Notes: generated from the letters alone by a model not told the origin. Positions 8,088-17,543 are shown, counted from the stretch's first letter. The stretch: DNA of 64,000 nt from Pseudomonas sp. MIACH (GCF_001269925.1 NZ_LHVO01000052.1:142626-206625); one strand, 5' to 3'. Made by a program: numbers and translations.

Positions 8088-9776
8088 ATGCCGCAGCGTG
8101 AACCTGAAACCTCTGCCGTCTCCTTGTCGCCGCTGCACTATCCGCTGTTTCGCGCAGTCTGGATCGCCACGCTCACTGCCAATATCGGCGTATGGATGCA
8201 GAACGTCGCGGCGGCCTGGCTGATGACGTCCATCAGTGACTCACCGCTGATGGTCGCGCTGATTCAGACCGCAATTGCGTTGCCTGCCTTTATGTTCGGC
8301 TTGCCTGCGGGGGTCATGGCCGACCTGGTCGAAAAACGCAAGTTGTTGCTGCTGACCCATACCTGGATGTTGATCGCCACGGGCCTGTTATGCCTTCTAT
8401 TGCAGCTCGATGCCATTACCCCATGGAGCCTCTTGCTCCTGACCTTTTTGCTGGGCAGTGGCAGTGCCGCAAGCATCCCCGCCTGGCAGGCCTCTACGTC
8501 GGACGCCGTACCTCGCACAGCCCTGCAGGCGGCCATCAACCTCAACGGCATTGCCTATAACGCCGCTCGCGCTGTCGGACCGGCCCTCGCCGGGCTGGTC
8601 ATCGCAACAGCGGGGGCCAAAATGGTGTTCACCATCAACATCGTTTTGTTCCTGATTGTGCTGTCGCTCTTCATCTTCGCGTACCGCCCCAACGTTGCCC
8701 CACCGCTGACAACAGAGCGACTGTTTCCTGCCATGCGTGGAGGATTGCGCTACGTCCGGCACGCCAAACCCTTGCATGGCCACATCATTCGCACCTTCGC
8801 CTTTATCGGCTGCGCGAGCGGTTTATGGGCGCTACTACCATTGGTGGCAAAAAATATCGAGACGGGAGGTTCCAGTGTTTATGGGCTGTTGCTGGGCAGT
8901 CTGGGCGCTGGCGCGGTGGCAGGCGGTTTATTGCTACAACGCTTTCGCAATCACGTCAGCAACCTGCAGCAGTTGGTGATGGTGTCGAACCTTGCGTTTG
9001 CCGGCGCCATATTAATTGCCGCCTGGGCGACTTCACTCTGGGTGATTTGCCCCGCGCTGATCATCGGTGGCGCAAGTTGGATCAGTTTCAACTCAACCAT
9101 CAGTGCAGCCTATCAAACCAGCCTTCCCGCCTGGGTCAGGGCGCGGGCATTGGCCGTTTTCATGCTGACCTTTCAGGGCTCCATGGCGCTGGGAGGGGTG
9201 TTTTGGGGCAGCATTGCCAGTCATTTGAGCGTCGCCCAGACCTTGACGCTGGCAGCTGGTCTGATTGGCCTGAGCCTGCTGCTGACCCGTAGGTTGCCCG
9301 TTCGCATGGGCCACGATGATGACGTCACGTTGTCGCAACACTGGGCAGAACCAACGATCGTGGGCCACCTGGGACCCGATGATGGCCCGGTAGCGGTGCA
9401 GGTCGACTATCACATCCCGTACGAAAACCGTCTCGCGTTCACCCAAAGCATTTATCAGTTAGGCAAGGTTCGCCGTCGTGACGGGGCCAGCCATTGGCTG
9501 CTGTACCGTGATATCGCCGACCCGGCGCATTTCAGCGAGCGCTTCATCATTGCCTCCTGGGGTGAACATCAACGCCAGCGGGGACGCTCGACGCTGGCCG
9601 ACCGAGAGCAGGAACAAGCACTGCGTCAGTTCTTCAAGCCCGGTTCAAGCGCGGTGATGTCGCTGTATATCGTCGCGCCCTATCCCGACGCCGCGGCAGA
9701 TACCGCCATCCGAAAAACAACCGAGGCCATCGTAGCCGTTGGTACACCGCCCCCTGGAGGAAAGAGTTTTGTCTGA
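8088..9776 (+). CDS. MFS transporter, MFS_3/EntS-like, with C-terminal soluble domain (562 aa)
   Basis: Residues ~20-410 contain 11-12 hydrophobic helices, with the MFS loop GLPAGVMADLVEKRK between helices 2 and 3. The last ~140 residues are hydrophilic and contain a ferredoxin-fold-like segment (VQVDYHIPYENRLAFTQS), as in other MFS_3 (PF05977) proteins. Such proteins usually export small molecules. Here it may export or import the substrate or a toxic intermediate (inference). Its stop codon overlaps the start of the ETF-QO gene, so the two are probably co-translated. Confidence 0.85.
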   Translation: MPQREPETSAVSLSPLHYPLFRAVWIATLTANIGVWMQNVAAAWLMTSISDSPLMVALIQTAIALPAFMFGLPAGVMADLVEKRKLLLLTHTWMLIATGLLCLLLQLDAITPWSLLLLTFLLGSGSAASIPAWQASTSDAVPRTALQAAINLNGIAYNAARAVGPALAGLVIATAGAKMVFTINIVLFLIVLSLFIFAYRPNVAPPLTTERLFPAMRGGLRYVRHAKPLHGHIIRTFAFIGCASGLWALLPLVAKNIETGGSSVYGLLLGSLGAGAVAGGLLLQRFRNHVSNLQQLVMVSNLAFAGAILIAAWATSLWVICPALIIGGASWISFNSTISAAYQTSLPAWVRARALAVFMLTFQGSMALGGVFWGSIASHLSVAQTLTLAAGLIGLSLLLTRRLPVRMGHDDDVTLSQHWAEPTIVGHLGPDDGPVAVQVDYHIPYENRLAFTQSIYQLGKVRRRDGASHWLLYRDIADPAHFSERFIIASWGEHQRQRGRSTLADREQEQALRQFFKPGSSAVMSLYIVAPYPDAAADTAIRKTTEAIVAVGTPPPGGKSFV

Positions 9777-11436
9777 TCGTGAATACATGGAATTCGACGT
9801 GGTCATCGTCGGCGCTGGCCCGGCAGGCCTGTCCGCCGCCTGCCGCCTGAAGCAGAAGGCCGCCGAAGCCGGTAAGGAAATCAGCGTCTGCGTGGTCGAG
9901 AAAGGCTCCGAAGTCGGCGCACACATCCTCTCCGGTGCCGTGTTTGAACCACGCGCCCTGAACGAACTGTTCCCGGACTGGAAAGCCCTCGGCGCCCCGC
10001 TCAACACCCCCGTGGTGCGCGATGACATCTATGTACTGCGCAGCCCCGAAGCGTCCACCAAAGTGCCTGACTTCTTTGTGCCCAAGACCATGCACAACGA
10101 AGGCAACTACATCATCTCCCTGGGCAACCTGTGCCGCTGGCTGGCCCAGCAGGCCGAGAACCTGGGCGTGGAAGTCTACCCAGGCTTCGCCGCCCAGGAA
10201 GCGCTGTTCGACGAAAACGGCGTGGTCCGCGGAATCATCACCGGCGACCTCGGCGTCGACCGCGAAGGCAACCCCAAAGAAGGCGTGTACACCCCCGGCA
10301 TGGAACTGCGTGGCAAGTACACGCTGTTCGCCGAAGGCTGCCGTGGCCATATCGGCAAGCAACTGATCCAGCGCTTCAACCTGAACAGCGACGCCGACGC
10401 CCAGCACTACGGCATCGGCCTCAAGGAAATCTGGGAGATCGATCCGGCCAAGCATCAGCCAGGCCTGGTGGTCCACACCGCCGGCTGGCCGCTGGACATC
10501 ATGAGCAACGAGAACACCGGAGGTTCCTTCCTTTATCACCTGGAAAACAACCAGGTGGTGGTGGGTCTGATCGTTGATCTGTCCTACAGCAATACCTTCC
10601 TGTCGCCGTTCGATGAATTCCAGCGCCTCAAGCACCACCCGGTGCTGGCCCAATACCTGGAAGGCGGCAAGCGCATCAGCTACGGCGCCCGTGCCATCTG
10701 CAAAGGCGGCCTGAACTCGCTGCCGAAAATGGTCTTCAACGGCGGCGCGCTGATCGGTTGCGACCTCGGCACGCTTAACTTTGCCAAGATCAAAGGCAGC
10801 CACACCGCGATGAAGTCCGGCATGCTCGCCGCCGACGCCGTGGCCGACCGCCTGTTTGCAGAGTCCGAAGGCGGTGATGAATTGACCGCTTACGTCGACA
10901 GCTTCAAATCCAGCTGGCTCTATGAAGAACTGTTCGCCAGTCGCAACTTCGGCGCTGCCGTGCACAAGTTCGGCGCCATCCTCGGCGGCGGTTTCAACTG
11001 GCTGGACCAGAACATCTTTGCCGGCAAGCTGCCCTTCACCCTGCACGACAACAAACCGGACTACGCCTGCCTGAAGCTGGCAAAAGACAGCACAAAGATC
11101 AACTACCCCAAACCCGACGGCAAGCTGAGCTTCGACAAGCTGAGTTCGGTGTTCCTCTCCAGTACCAACCATGAAGAAGAACAACCATGCCACTTGAAGC
11201 TCAAGGACCCGAGCATCCCGATCGGCACCAACCTGCCGCTCTACGATGAACCGGCGCAGCGCTACTGCCCGGCTGGCGTGTACGAAGTGATCGCCCAGGA
11301 AGACGGCGAGAAACGCTTCCAGATCAACGCGCAGAACTGCGTGCACTGCAAGACCTGCGACATCAAAGACCCGTCGCAGAACATCACCTGGTGGGTGCCT
11401 GAAGGGGCCGGTGGTCCCAACTATCCCAATATGTAA
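9769..11436 (+). CDS. etfD: Electron transfer flavoprotein-ubiquinone oxidoreductase (555 aa)
   Basis: Passes electrons from ETF, reduced by acyl-CoA dehydrogenases, to ubiquinone at the inner membrane. The FAD-binding VIVGAGPAGLSAACR is near residue 13. The C-terminal 4Fe-4S ligands lie in NCVHCKTCDIKDP, with a further cysteine in RYCPAGVYEV. I chose TTG at 9769: GGAGGA lies seven bases upstream and the protein then begins MSDREYMEF, like Pseudomonas homologues. It overlaps the MFS stop by 8 bp. Codon use is strongly optimised, unlike its neighbours. No ETF alpha/beta genes are adjacent. Confidence 0.95.
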   Translation: MSDREYMEFDVVIVGAGPAGLSAACRLKQKAAEAGKEISVCVVEKGSEVGAHILSGAVFEPRALNELFPDWKALGAPLNTPVVRDDIYVLRSPEASTKVPDFFVPKTMHNEGNYIISLGNLCRWLAQQAENLGVEVYPGFAAQEALFDENGVVRGIITGDLGVDREGNPKEGVYTPGMELRGKYTLFAEGCRGHIGKQLIQRFNLNSDADAQHYGIGLKEIWEIDPAKHQPGLVVHTAGWPLDIMSNENTGGSFLYHLENNQVVVGLIVDLSYSNTFLSPFDEFQRLKHHPVLAQYLEGGKRISYGARAICKGGLNSLPKMVFNGGALIGCDLGTLNFAKIKGSHTAMKSGMLAADAVADRLFAESEGGDELTAYVDSFKSSWLYEELFASRNFGAAVHKFGAILGGGFNWLDQNIFAGKLPFTLHDNKPDYACLKLAKDSTKINYPKPDGKLSFDKLSSVFLSSTNHEEEQPCHLKLKDPSIPIGTNLPLYDEPAQRYCPAGVYEVIAQEDGEKRFQINAQNCVHCKTCDIKDPSQNITWWVPEGAGGPNYPNM

Positions 11437-11482
11437 ACCGCCGCAAACCGTCCTTGCGACGTCCAGCAACCTGGAGCCAGAC

Positions 11483-12274
11483 ATGAGCTATCAACACTTG
11501 ACCCCGCACACGCTGATCCTTGAGGTGCATGACCGGGTCGGCCTGATCCGCTTGAACCGCCCCGAAGCCTACAACGCCCTCAACGATCAGTTGATGGATG
11601 AACTGACACTGGCACTCGATGCTTTCGAAGCTGACGACGCTATTGGAGCGATTGTCATCACTGGCAGTGACAAGGCGTTCGCCGCCGGGGCAGACATCAA
11701 GATGATGCGCGAGTGGGACATGATGAACGTGTTCAAACGCCAGTTCATCACGGCCAATTGGGAGCGCGCGACGCGCTGTCGTAAACCGGTTGTGGCGGCA
11801 GTCGCCGGTTTGGCATTGGGTGGCGGCTGCGAGCTGGCGATGATGTGCGACATCATCCTCGCTGCCGACAACGCCCGCTTCGCCTTGCCGGAAATCACCC
11901 TCGCCACGATTCCCGGCGCCGGCGGTACGCAGCGGCTGACCCGCGCCATTGGCAAATCCAAGGCCATGGAAATGATCCTGAGCGGGCGTCCCATGCTCGC
12001 CGAAGAGGCCGAACACTGTGGATTGGTCAGTCAGGTGCTACCCGTCGCCGAGCTGCTGGATCAAGCGCTGCTGCTGGCGAAGAAAATTGCCAGTTTCTCG
12101 CTACCGGTCTCGATGATTGCCAAGGAATGCGTCAACCGAGCGTTCGAAAGCTCCCTGACAGAAGGTGTGATGTACGAGCGCCGCATGTCCTACGTCACTT
12201 TCGGCACTGAGGATCAGAAAGAAGGGATGGCAGCCTTCAGCGAAAAACGCGCTGCTGTGTTTAAACATCGCTGA
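11483..12274 (+). CDS. Enoyl-CoA hydratase (263 aa)
   Basis: A canonical crotonase. The oxyanion-hole motif is AAGADIKMM (~65-73). Both catalytic glutamates are present, in GGGCELAMMCDII and LPEITLATIPGAGG. It adds water to 2-enoyl-CoA. Start ATG at 11483 is chosen because GGAG lies ~10 bases upstream and the N-terminus then matches family length; the frame is also open upstream to 11411. It sits 46 bp after ETF-QO and 10 bp before the thioesterase gene. Confidence 0.9.
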   Translation: MSYQHLTPHTLILEVHDRVGLIRLNRPEAYNALNDQLMDELTLALDAFEADDAIGAIVITGSDKAFAAGADIKMMREWDMMNVFKRQFITANWERATRCRKPVVAAVAGLALGGGCELAMMCDIILAADNARFALPEITLATIPGAGGTQRLTRAIGKSKAMEMILSGRPMLAEEAEHCGLVSQVLPVAELLDQALLLAKKIASFSLPVSMIAKECVNRAFESSLTEGVMYERRMSYVTFGTEDQKEGMAAFSEKRAAVFKHR

Positions 12275-12284
12275 GGGCGGGGCC

Positions 12285-12728
12285 ATGAGCATAAAAGAAG
12301 ATAGCGCAACGCTGATGCCCTATTCCGAATACCGCATGGAAGTACCTTTTCTCGATCACTTGAGCGTTCTGGTCGAACGCCAGGATAAAGGCGCAACCAT
12401 GGTGGTAAATCTCGATAGAAAGCACATGAACGGCGGCATGCAGGCACATGGGGGCTTGATCATGACGTTGCTCGACATGGCAATGGCCAGCGCCGCCCGG
12501 CATGGCGATGACCTTGATCGCTCCAGTGTCACCGTGGAGATGAAATGCAACTTCATCCGCCCCGGTGGCGCGGTTGGCGCAACCTTGCGCGCCAGCGGCC
12601 GCTTGCGCCACGGGACTCGCTCTCTGGCATTTTGCGAAGGTGATTTATATGACCTTGAGGGCCAATTGATTGCCACCGCCAGCGGCACATTCAAGTACCT
12701 GAACAAGCCGCTCAACGGCGATATCTGA
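12285..12728 (+). CDS. PaaI-like hotdog-fold acyl-CoA thioesterase (147 aa)
   Basis: The central HMNGGMQAHGGLIMTLLD segment (~46-63) is the hotdog helix with the catalytic-type HGG signature of PaaI/4HBT thioesterases. Length is normal for one domain. It would release CoA from stalled intermediates or end products. GAGGG lies just upstream of the ATG and it is tightly packed in the operon. Confidence 0.85.
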   Translation: MSIKEDSATLMPYSEYRMEVPFLDHLSVLVERQDKGATMVVNLDRKHMNGGMQAHGGLIMTLLDMAMASAARHGDDLDRSSVTVEMKCNFIRPGGAVGATLRASGRLRHGTRSLAFCEGDLYDLEGQLIATASGTFKYLNKPLNGDI

Positions 12729-12754
12729 ACCTGACGATAACCCGGAGACTCTCA

Positions 12755-13765
12755 ATGCGTGAAGCTCTGTTCAAGACGCGGATTACCGAAATGCTCGGTA
12801 TCCGCCACCCCATTCTGTGCGGCGGCATGGGGCCCAAAGTGTCTGATTCGCGCTACGTGGCCGCTGTCGTCAGGGCCGGCGGCATGGGTTTTATCGTCGC
12901 CGCCGGCTTTCCCGACCCCGACGAATTTCGTGATCAGCTGCGTACCTGCAAAGCATTGACCGGTGGAATGCCTTTTGGCGTAAACCTCTACATTTCCCGC
13001 CAAGCCGGCGGTGCCGAGCGCCTGGGCCGTCAGTTGCAAATTCTTATCGACGAAGAAGTGATGTGCGTGGAGACCGCCGGGGCCAGTCCGCAACCCATCA
13101 TTGCGCGCCTTAAAGAAGCCGGGATCAAGATTCTGCACAAGGTGCCCGCCGTGAAATACGCCCATACAGCTGCCCGTTTTGGCGTCGATGCCGTGATCAT
13201 TGTCGGGAATGACTGCGGAGGACACCCGGGTATATTCGGCATCAGCAGCATGGTCCAGGGTGCACATGGCCCCGCCGTCATTGATCTGCCGGTGATCATC
13301 GGCGGCGGTATCGGCACGGGTAAGCAAGTCGCTGCGACCCTTGCCATGGGGGCCGATGCAGTGATCATGGGCTCGCGCATGTTGGTGGCTGAAGAGTTGA
13401 ACATTCATGAGCACTACAAACAGCTGGTAGTGAGGGGGGATGGCAGCGAAAGCGTAGTGGTCAAGAAAGCCATCCGCGACCACCACCGGGTATTGCACAA
13501 CGACAGTGCTCGGGCCGTGATCGAGCTGGATGAAGCCCAGGTAACCGACTTCGAACAATACCGTCCGCATGTGATCGGCGCTCTTGCCACCCAGGCCTAC
13601 GCCTCGGGGGACAGCAGTAAGGGCATGCTGGACTATGGACCCGCTGTGATTTTTGCCGATGCCATCAAACCAGTCGAACTCATCTTCGATGAAATGCTCG
13701 ACGACGCAATGCAAGCCATGCGGCGTCTCAACGCATTGGCACTGGTCGACAGGCACTCTGTATGA
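12755..13765 (+). CDS. NAD(P)H-dependent flavin oxidoreductase / nitronate monooxygenase-like (336 aa)
   Basis: An FMN-binding TIM barrel of the nitronate monooxygenase/2-nitropropane dioxygenase family. It begins RITEMLGIRHPILCGGMG; GNDCGGHPG (~150-158) and IIGGGIGTGKQ (~185-195) form the flavin-phosphate sites, followed by MGADAVIMGSRML. Members within CoA-ester pathways, such as IpdC of the steroid C/D-ring pathway, act as enoyl- or keto-CoA oxidoreductases rather than on nitroalkanes. That role is inferred from context. Its stop overlaps the next start as ATGA. Confidence 0.85.
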   Translation: MREALFKTRITEMLGIRHPILCGGMGPKVSDSRYVAAVVRAGGMGFIVAAGFPDPDEFRDQLRTCKALTGGMPFGVNLYISRQAGGAERLGRQLQILIDEEVMCVETAGASPQPIIARLKEAGIKILHKVPAVKYAHTAARFGVDAVIIVGNDCGGHPGIFGISSMVQGAHGPAVIDLPVIIGGGIGTGKQVAATLAMGADAVIMGSRMLVAEELNIHEHYKQLVVRGDGSESVVVKKAIRDHHRVLHNDSARAVIELDEAQVTDFEQYRPHVIGALATQAYASGDSSKGMLDYGPAVIFADAIKPVELIFDEMLDDAMQAMRRLNALALVDRHSV

Positions 13766-14487
13766 CGACTGACGTTCTGATCCAATCCCGAAGTAACGGT
13801 GTGCTGGCACTGACCCTGAACCGCCCGGCAGCGCGCAATGCGCTTAATCTGGAACTGGCCCGGGCGCTGATCCTGGCGCTGACGGCGTTCGAGAATGATC
13901 CCGAGTTGCGCGTGGCCACCTTGACCGGGAGTGGCCCGGCATTTTGCGCCGGGCTCGACCTCAAAGACTTTTCAGCACCCGATGCACCTCGCCATGAAGT
14001 CGCGGCACTGCTCGACTTGGTGCCCAACCTGAGCAAGCCAATTATCTCCGCCGTGAACGGAGCGGCCATGACCGGCGGGCTGGAACTGGCCTTGGGCTGC
14101 GATTTCATCATTGCCTCCACACTGGCTCGGTTTGCCGACACCCATACCAAAATCGGCGCGTTGTCGGGAAGCGGTGCGACATCACGCTTGCCTTTCGCTG
14201 TTGGCGTGCGGTGGGGCAAACAGCTGAGCCTGACCGGCCAGCCGATCGACGCCGAAACGGCGCTGCGCATCGGGCTTGTCAACGAATTGCAGGCACCAGA
14301 GACCTTACTCGCTTACGTGCAGGGCCTTGCAGAATGCATCGCAAGCCACGACGCTCATCTGGTGGGCACGGTCAAACGTGTACTGGATGATGGCGCGCGC
14401 AGCTCGCTGGCCAATGCCCAACAACTGGAAAAGAAGGCGCTGGCGGCCAGCAAGCTAAAGGGCGGCACAACATGGAAAACCCCCTGA
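13762..14487 (+). CDS. Enoyl-CoA hydratase/isomerase family (241 aa)
   Basis: A crotonase with oxyanion motif FCAGLDLKDF (~62-71) and first acidic site in MTGGLELALGCD. The second catalytic-glutamate region reads FADTHTKIGALSGSG instead of a PE motif, so it probably lacks the second glutamate. This ADTH subgroup may act as an isomerase or hydrolase. It is coupled to the preceding gene (ATGA) and overlaps the possible upstream starts of the next gene. Confidence 0.85.
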   Translation: MTTDVLIQSRSNGVLALTLNRPAARNALNLELARALILALTAFENDPELRVATLTGSGPAFCAGLDLKDFSAPDAPRHEVAALLDLVPNLSKPIISAVNGAAMTGGLELALGCDFIIASTLARFADTHTKIGALSGSGATSRLPFAVGVRWGKQLSLTGQPIDAETALRIGLVNELQAPETLLAYVQGLAECIASHDAHLVGTVKRVLDDGARSSLANAQQLEKKALAASKLKGGTTWKTP

Positions 14488-14513
14488 AACGCCCGCCTTG
14501 CTCTGGAGCTGCG

Positions 14514-15659
14514 ATGAAACTCAACGGCGTAAAAGTCTTGGACCTGACACAGTTCATGCCCGGTTCCGTCCTGACAGGGATGATGGCCGACCATGGCGCC
14601 GAGGTAATCAAGATCGAATCCCACGGCGGCGACCCGACCCGTCAGCATGAACACCGCGACAATCCTGATCTGGCTGCTGCAACCGTGGGATTCTTTGCCA
14701 GTTGCAACCGGGGCAAATACAGCCTGTCCCTGGACCTTAAGCGCTTCGCCGCCAAGGAGATCCTCTACCGTCTGGTCGAAGACGCCGATGTGCTGGTCGA
14801 GTCATTTCGTCCGGGCGTGGCCGAACGTCTTGGCATGGATTACGAGACGCTGCGCCAGCGCAATCCCCGGTTGATCTACTGCTCATTGAGTGCCTTTGGC
14901 CAAACCGGCCCCTTGCGTGACACCCCGGCCCATGACAGCGTTGTTCAGGCGTATGGAGGCTCCCTCCCCTTGGCCGATGACGCAACGCCGGTGACCGACT
15001 GCCTGCCCACTGCGGCGCTGGCCGGCGCACTGAACGGGTTAGTCGCGATTCTGATGGCATTGCTCAGCGCCCGCAGCAACGGTCGCGGTGAACGCATCGA
15101 CATAGCCATGCGGGACTGCCTTTTGCCGGCGCAGCCCTTCCGCACCCGTACGGGCAACCCCGAGGAGAACCAGGGTCTGGCAATGTGCAGCGCTTACCGT
15201 ACCTCTGACGGCCTGTGGCTTTGCCTGGGGGGCCGGGAGCGCGTGTTCTGCGAAAACCTGCTGAGGCCTCTGGGTCGAGCGGATCTGATCGATGTCGCCA
15301 CAGGAGCGACGAGCGGTGACCAAGGGTCCGTGCATGCCTTCCTTGCAGAGGTTTTCAGCACGCAGCCGCGAACCTATTGGCTGCCCTGGCTGGAGACGCG
15401 TGGCATCAGTGCCGCGCCAGTGCTCGATTTCCGGGACGCCCTCAAGCATCCCCAGACCCAAGCGCGACAGATGCTCCTTGTCGATAATCAAGGCCGTGAG
15501 CACATTGGCACGCCACTCAAATTCCAGGAAGAACCCGGCACTCCGAACCTGCGCGTACCGCGTTTGGGTGAGGACAACACAACGATATTGTCGGCGCTGG
15601 GTTATCGCGAACAGGAGATTGCCGCATTGCGTCGCGCGAGGGTCATCCACTCACACTGA
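14514..15659 (+). CDS. CaiB/BaiF family III CoA-transferase, second copy (381 aa)
   Basis: Begins KLNGVKVLDLTQFMPGSVLTG, then GAEVIKIESHGGDPTR and NRGKYSLSLDLK, all family III CoA-transferase signatures. Start 14514 is chosen over 14472 because GGAG lies six to nine bases upstream and the extra 14 residues are unlike the family. It diverges strongly from the copy at 5856, so the two probably activate different acids. It ends 9 bp into the convergent LysR gene. Confidence 0.88.
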   Translation: MKLNGVKVLDLTQFMPGSVLTGMMADHGAEVIKIESHGGDPTRQHEHRDNPDLAAATVGFFASCNRGKYSLSLDLKRFAAKEILYRLVEDADVLVESFRPGVAERLGMDYETLRQRNPRLIYCSLSAFGQTGPLRDTPAHDSVVQAYGGSLPLADDATPVTDCLPTAALAGALNGLVAILMALLSARSNGRGERIDIAMRDCLLPAQPFRTRTGNPEENQGLAMCSAYRTSDGLWLCLGGRERVFCENLLRPLGRADLIDVATGATSGDQGSVHAFLAEVFSTQPRTYWLPWLETRGISAAPVLDFRDALKHPQTQARQMLLVDNQGREHIGTPLKFQEEPGTPNLRVPRLGEDNTTILSALGYREQEIAALRRARVIHSH

Positions 15660-16589
15660 ATGATCGGCTAGCCCTTCGTCGGGTGCTGCACGCTCACGCT
15701 CGGCAATGCGTTCGATCAGGCTGATCATCGCCCGCAGGGCCGGGGTCAATGCACGAGGCACCCAGGCGACCGCTGCTTCACCATGCATCGAATCAGGCAG
15801 GTCTCGCACCGTGACGAATCGCACACCTTCTATCGGCAGGTGTCGCGCAGTGTCCTGCACGAAACCGATCCCCAGCTCATTGGCGACCAGATTGAACATG
15901 CTGTACGGCTGCGCAACTTGTTGAATGCGCTTGGGCGAAAACCCGGCGTTACGACACGCGGACTCGAGTGCCGTATGAAAGTGAGGTGTCAGATGCTGCG
16001 GCGACAGCACAAACGAATGACCGGCGAATTCTGCCAGCCGCAATGTTCCATTCTCGTCCCCCAGCTTCCACCTGGCGGGTACCGCCGCAATGACTCGGGA
16101 ATACTCAATGACTCTGACGTCAAGGCCGTCGGTATTGACAACGTTGCGGTTGAGAATGCCGATGTCCAGGCTACCGTTACGCAACCCCTCGATCTGTTGG
16201 GTGCTGAGCTGTTCATCAAGGTGGACTTCGATATTGGGCCAGCGCTCATTGAACACCTTGACCGCCGCCGGCAAGATCCGCATCGCGCTCATCGGTGAGA
16301 ACGCGATGCGCATTCGGCTCAATTCTCCCCGCGCCTGGCGGCGTACTGCCTGCTCGGCAAAATCAACCTGAGCAATGATAGTCATGGCCTCTCGCTGCAG
16401 GACTTTGCCAGCAGGCGTCAAACTGACTTGTCGGCTGGTACGGTCCAGCAAGCGCGCATCCAGTGACTCTTCCAACCGCTGAATGGATTGGCTAAGAGGG
16501 GGTTGCGCCATTCCAAGCCGCGTGGCCGCTCGACCGAAATGCAACTCTTCGGCCACCACGATGAAGTGTCTGAGCTGCCGCAGTTCCAT
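15651..16589 (-). CDS. LysR family transcriptional regulator (312 aa)
   Basis: A winged helix-turn-helix at residues 1-60 (MELRQLRHFIVVAEELHFG, AATRLGMAQPPLSQSIQRLE) followed by a periplasmic-binding-like effector domain at ~90-300. LysR proteins usually activate a divergent operon with a CoA ester or acid as inducer. Here the next gene upstream is co-directional (the unknown protein), so the target promoter is not obvious. It may act on the amidohydrolase promoter region near 17400-17540 (inference). Confidence 0.92.
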   Translation of the reverse strand: MELRQLRHFIVVAEELHFGRAATRLGMAQPPLSQSIQRLEESLDARLLDRTSRQVSLTPAGKVLQREAMTIIAQVDFAEQAVRRQARGELSRMRIAFSPMSAMRILPAAVKVFNERWPNIEVHLDEQLSTQQIEGLRNGSLDIGILNRNVVNTDGLDVRVIEYSRVIAAVPARWKLGDENGTLRLAEFAGHSFVLSPQHLTPHFHTALESACRNAGFSPKRIQQVAQPYSMFNLVANELGIGFVQDTARHLPIEGVRFVTVRDLPDSMHGEAAVAWVPRALTPALRAMISLIERIAERERAAPDEGLADHSV

Positions 16590-16622
16590 TATTGATACCT
16601 GCTCAAAGGGACTTGGGGGAAA

Positions 16623-17198
16623 TCAGATTGCGCTCCAACGCGGGGCTGAAAAGTGCTCGACCAGACCGGCGTGAACATCGGGGTGCAGGCCGGCAACGCC
16701 CGGCTGGATCAAGTTATAGGCGAATTGCGTGTCCCCGTACCAGATCGTCCCGTCGCTAAGGTCGGCCCGCCAGCTGGCTGCAATGCTGCCATTGGGAAAA
16801 TGCTGTTTGAGCAAGCGAATCAGGAACAACTCAGCCGCCTTGACCGTGGCAGGCTGAAGTTCAGCTTCCATTCTGAAATCTACTTCCAACTGGCGGCGCT
16901 TGCTGGTCGGAGCACTCGTGTCCTTTATCAGTGCTTTTACGCGGCTACTTTGGGAGCGGGTTTCGCCGCTCTGCCATGCCTGTTGGTGGTTTGAAACGTC
17001 ACGACTGGCGTACGCTAAAGAACCAGGCTTGGCGAGCAAGGTGTCGAAATACAGTTCGGCCGTTGCCACTTCCTGAGGACGGAGTGTCGGCGAAGGGACG
17101 CAGATCACCAGAAAATCGTCGATAAACTCAGGAGTTCCTTCAATGAAAAGCGTGACCATCACCTTCGCGACAGTTGGAAAAGCGGGCAGATGTGCCAT
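16623..17198 (-). CDS. Hypothetical protein (191 aa)
   Basis: No family recognised. Start ATG at 17198 (MAHLPAFPTVAKV) is preceded by GAGG; the frame is open further upstream without a better site. The sequence is mixed alpha/beta, soluble, with a charged middle (QSSRVKALIKDTSAPTSKRRQ) and an aromatic C-terminal part (SDGTIWYGDTQFAYN). The N-terminal VTLFIEGTPEFIDDFLVI could form part of a small ligand-binding fold. It is probably co-transcribed with the LysR gene 33 bp downstream. Confidence 0.6.
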   Translation of the reverse strand: MAHLPAFPTVAKVMVTLFIEGTPEFIDDFLVICVPSPTLRPQEVATAELYFDTLLAKPGSLAYASRDVSNHQQAWQSGETRSQSSRVKALIKDTSAPTSKRRQLEVDFRMEAELQPATVKAAELFLIRLLKQHFPNGSIAASWRADLSDGTIWYGDTQFAYNLIQPGVAGLHPDVHAGLVEHFSAPRWSAI

Positions 17199-17543
17199 GT
17201 AAACCTCATGGGATGCAGTGAGCAGATACGGCAGCCGCCAAAAGGCAACAAAATGAACGCCGTACACAAATATAAACATACGCACGGTCTTCAGCGCTAC
17301 AGGGCATCCCTGATGATTGTGTCAGCCACTCCAACAGAAACCAGATCTCGTCAGTCTGGTTTATGTGTACATCGGGTGAAGCATGGGCCCTTGAGGCGAA
17401 AATTTTCTGTGAGATCAATATCGATATGATATCAATCGTGCGAAATACGATATTGCGTTTGCACATACCGGACCTTTCTATAAGAATGACCCAACGCACA
17501 CAAGTGTGAACACCGTTCATAAAAAAGCAACCGGAGATTAGTG
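17199..17543. other. Intergenic regulatory region upstream of the amidohydrolase
   Basis: 345 bp between divergent genes. It contains the palindrome ATATCGATAT at 17418-17427, an inverted repeat ATCGT-N7-ACGAT at 17435-17451 that could be a LysR-type site, and the TGAA-N5-TTCA copy at 17507. No further gene is seen. Confidence 0.5.
17507..17519. promoter_or_regulatory. Palindromic operator candidate, copy 4
   Basis: TGAACACCGTTCA, 25 bp before the amidohydrolase ATG; it shares the TGAA-N5-TTCA frame with copies at 1862, 2245 and 18836. Its placement between promoter and start fits a repressor site. Confidence 0.55.

Noticed and set aside
9634..11484. A 616-codon open frame on the minus strand opposite ETF-QO
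   Set aside because: It mirrors a highly GC3-rich gene, has H/A/V/F-rich low-information composition and no ribosome site. ETF-QO on the plus strand is certain.
12752..13810. A 352-codon minus-strand frame opposite the FMN oxidoreductase
   Set aside because: Composition is that of an antisense shadow and it conflicts with the ATGA-coupled plus-strand operon.
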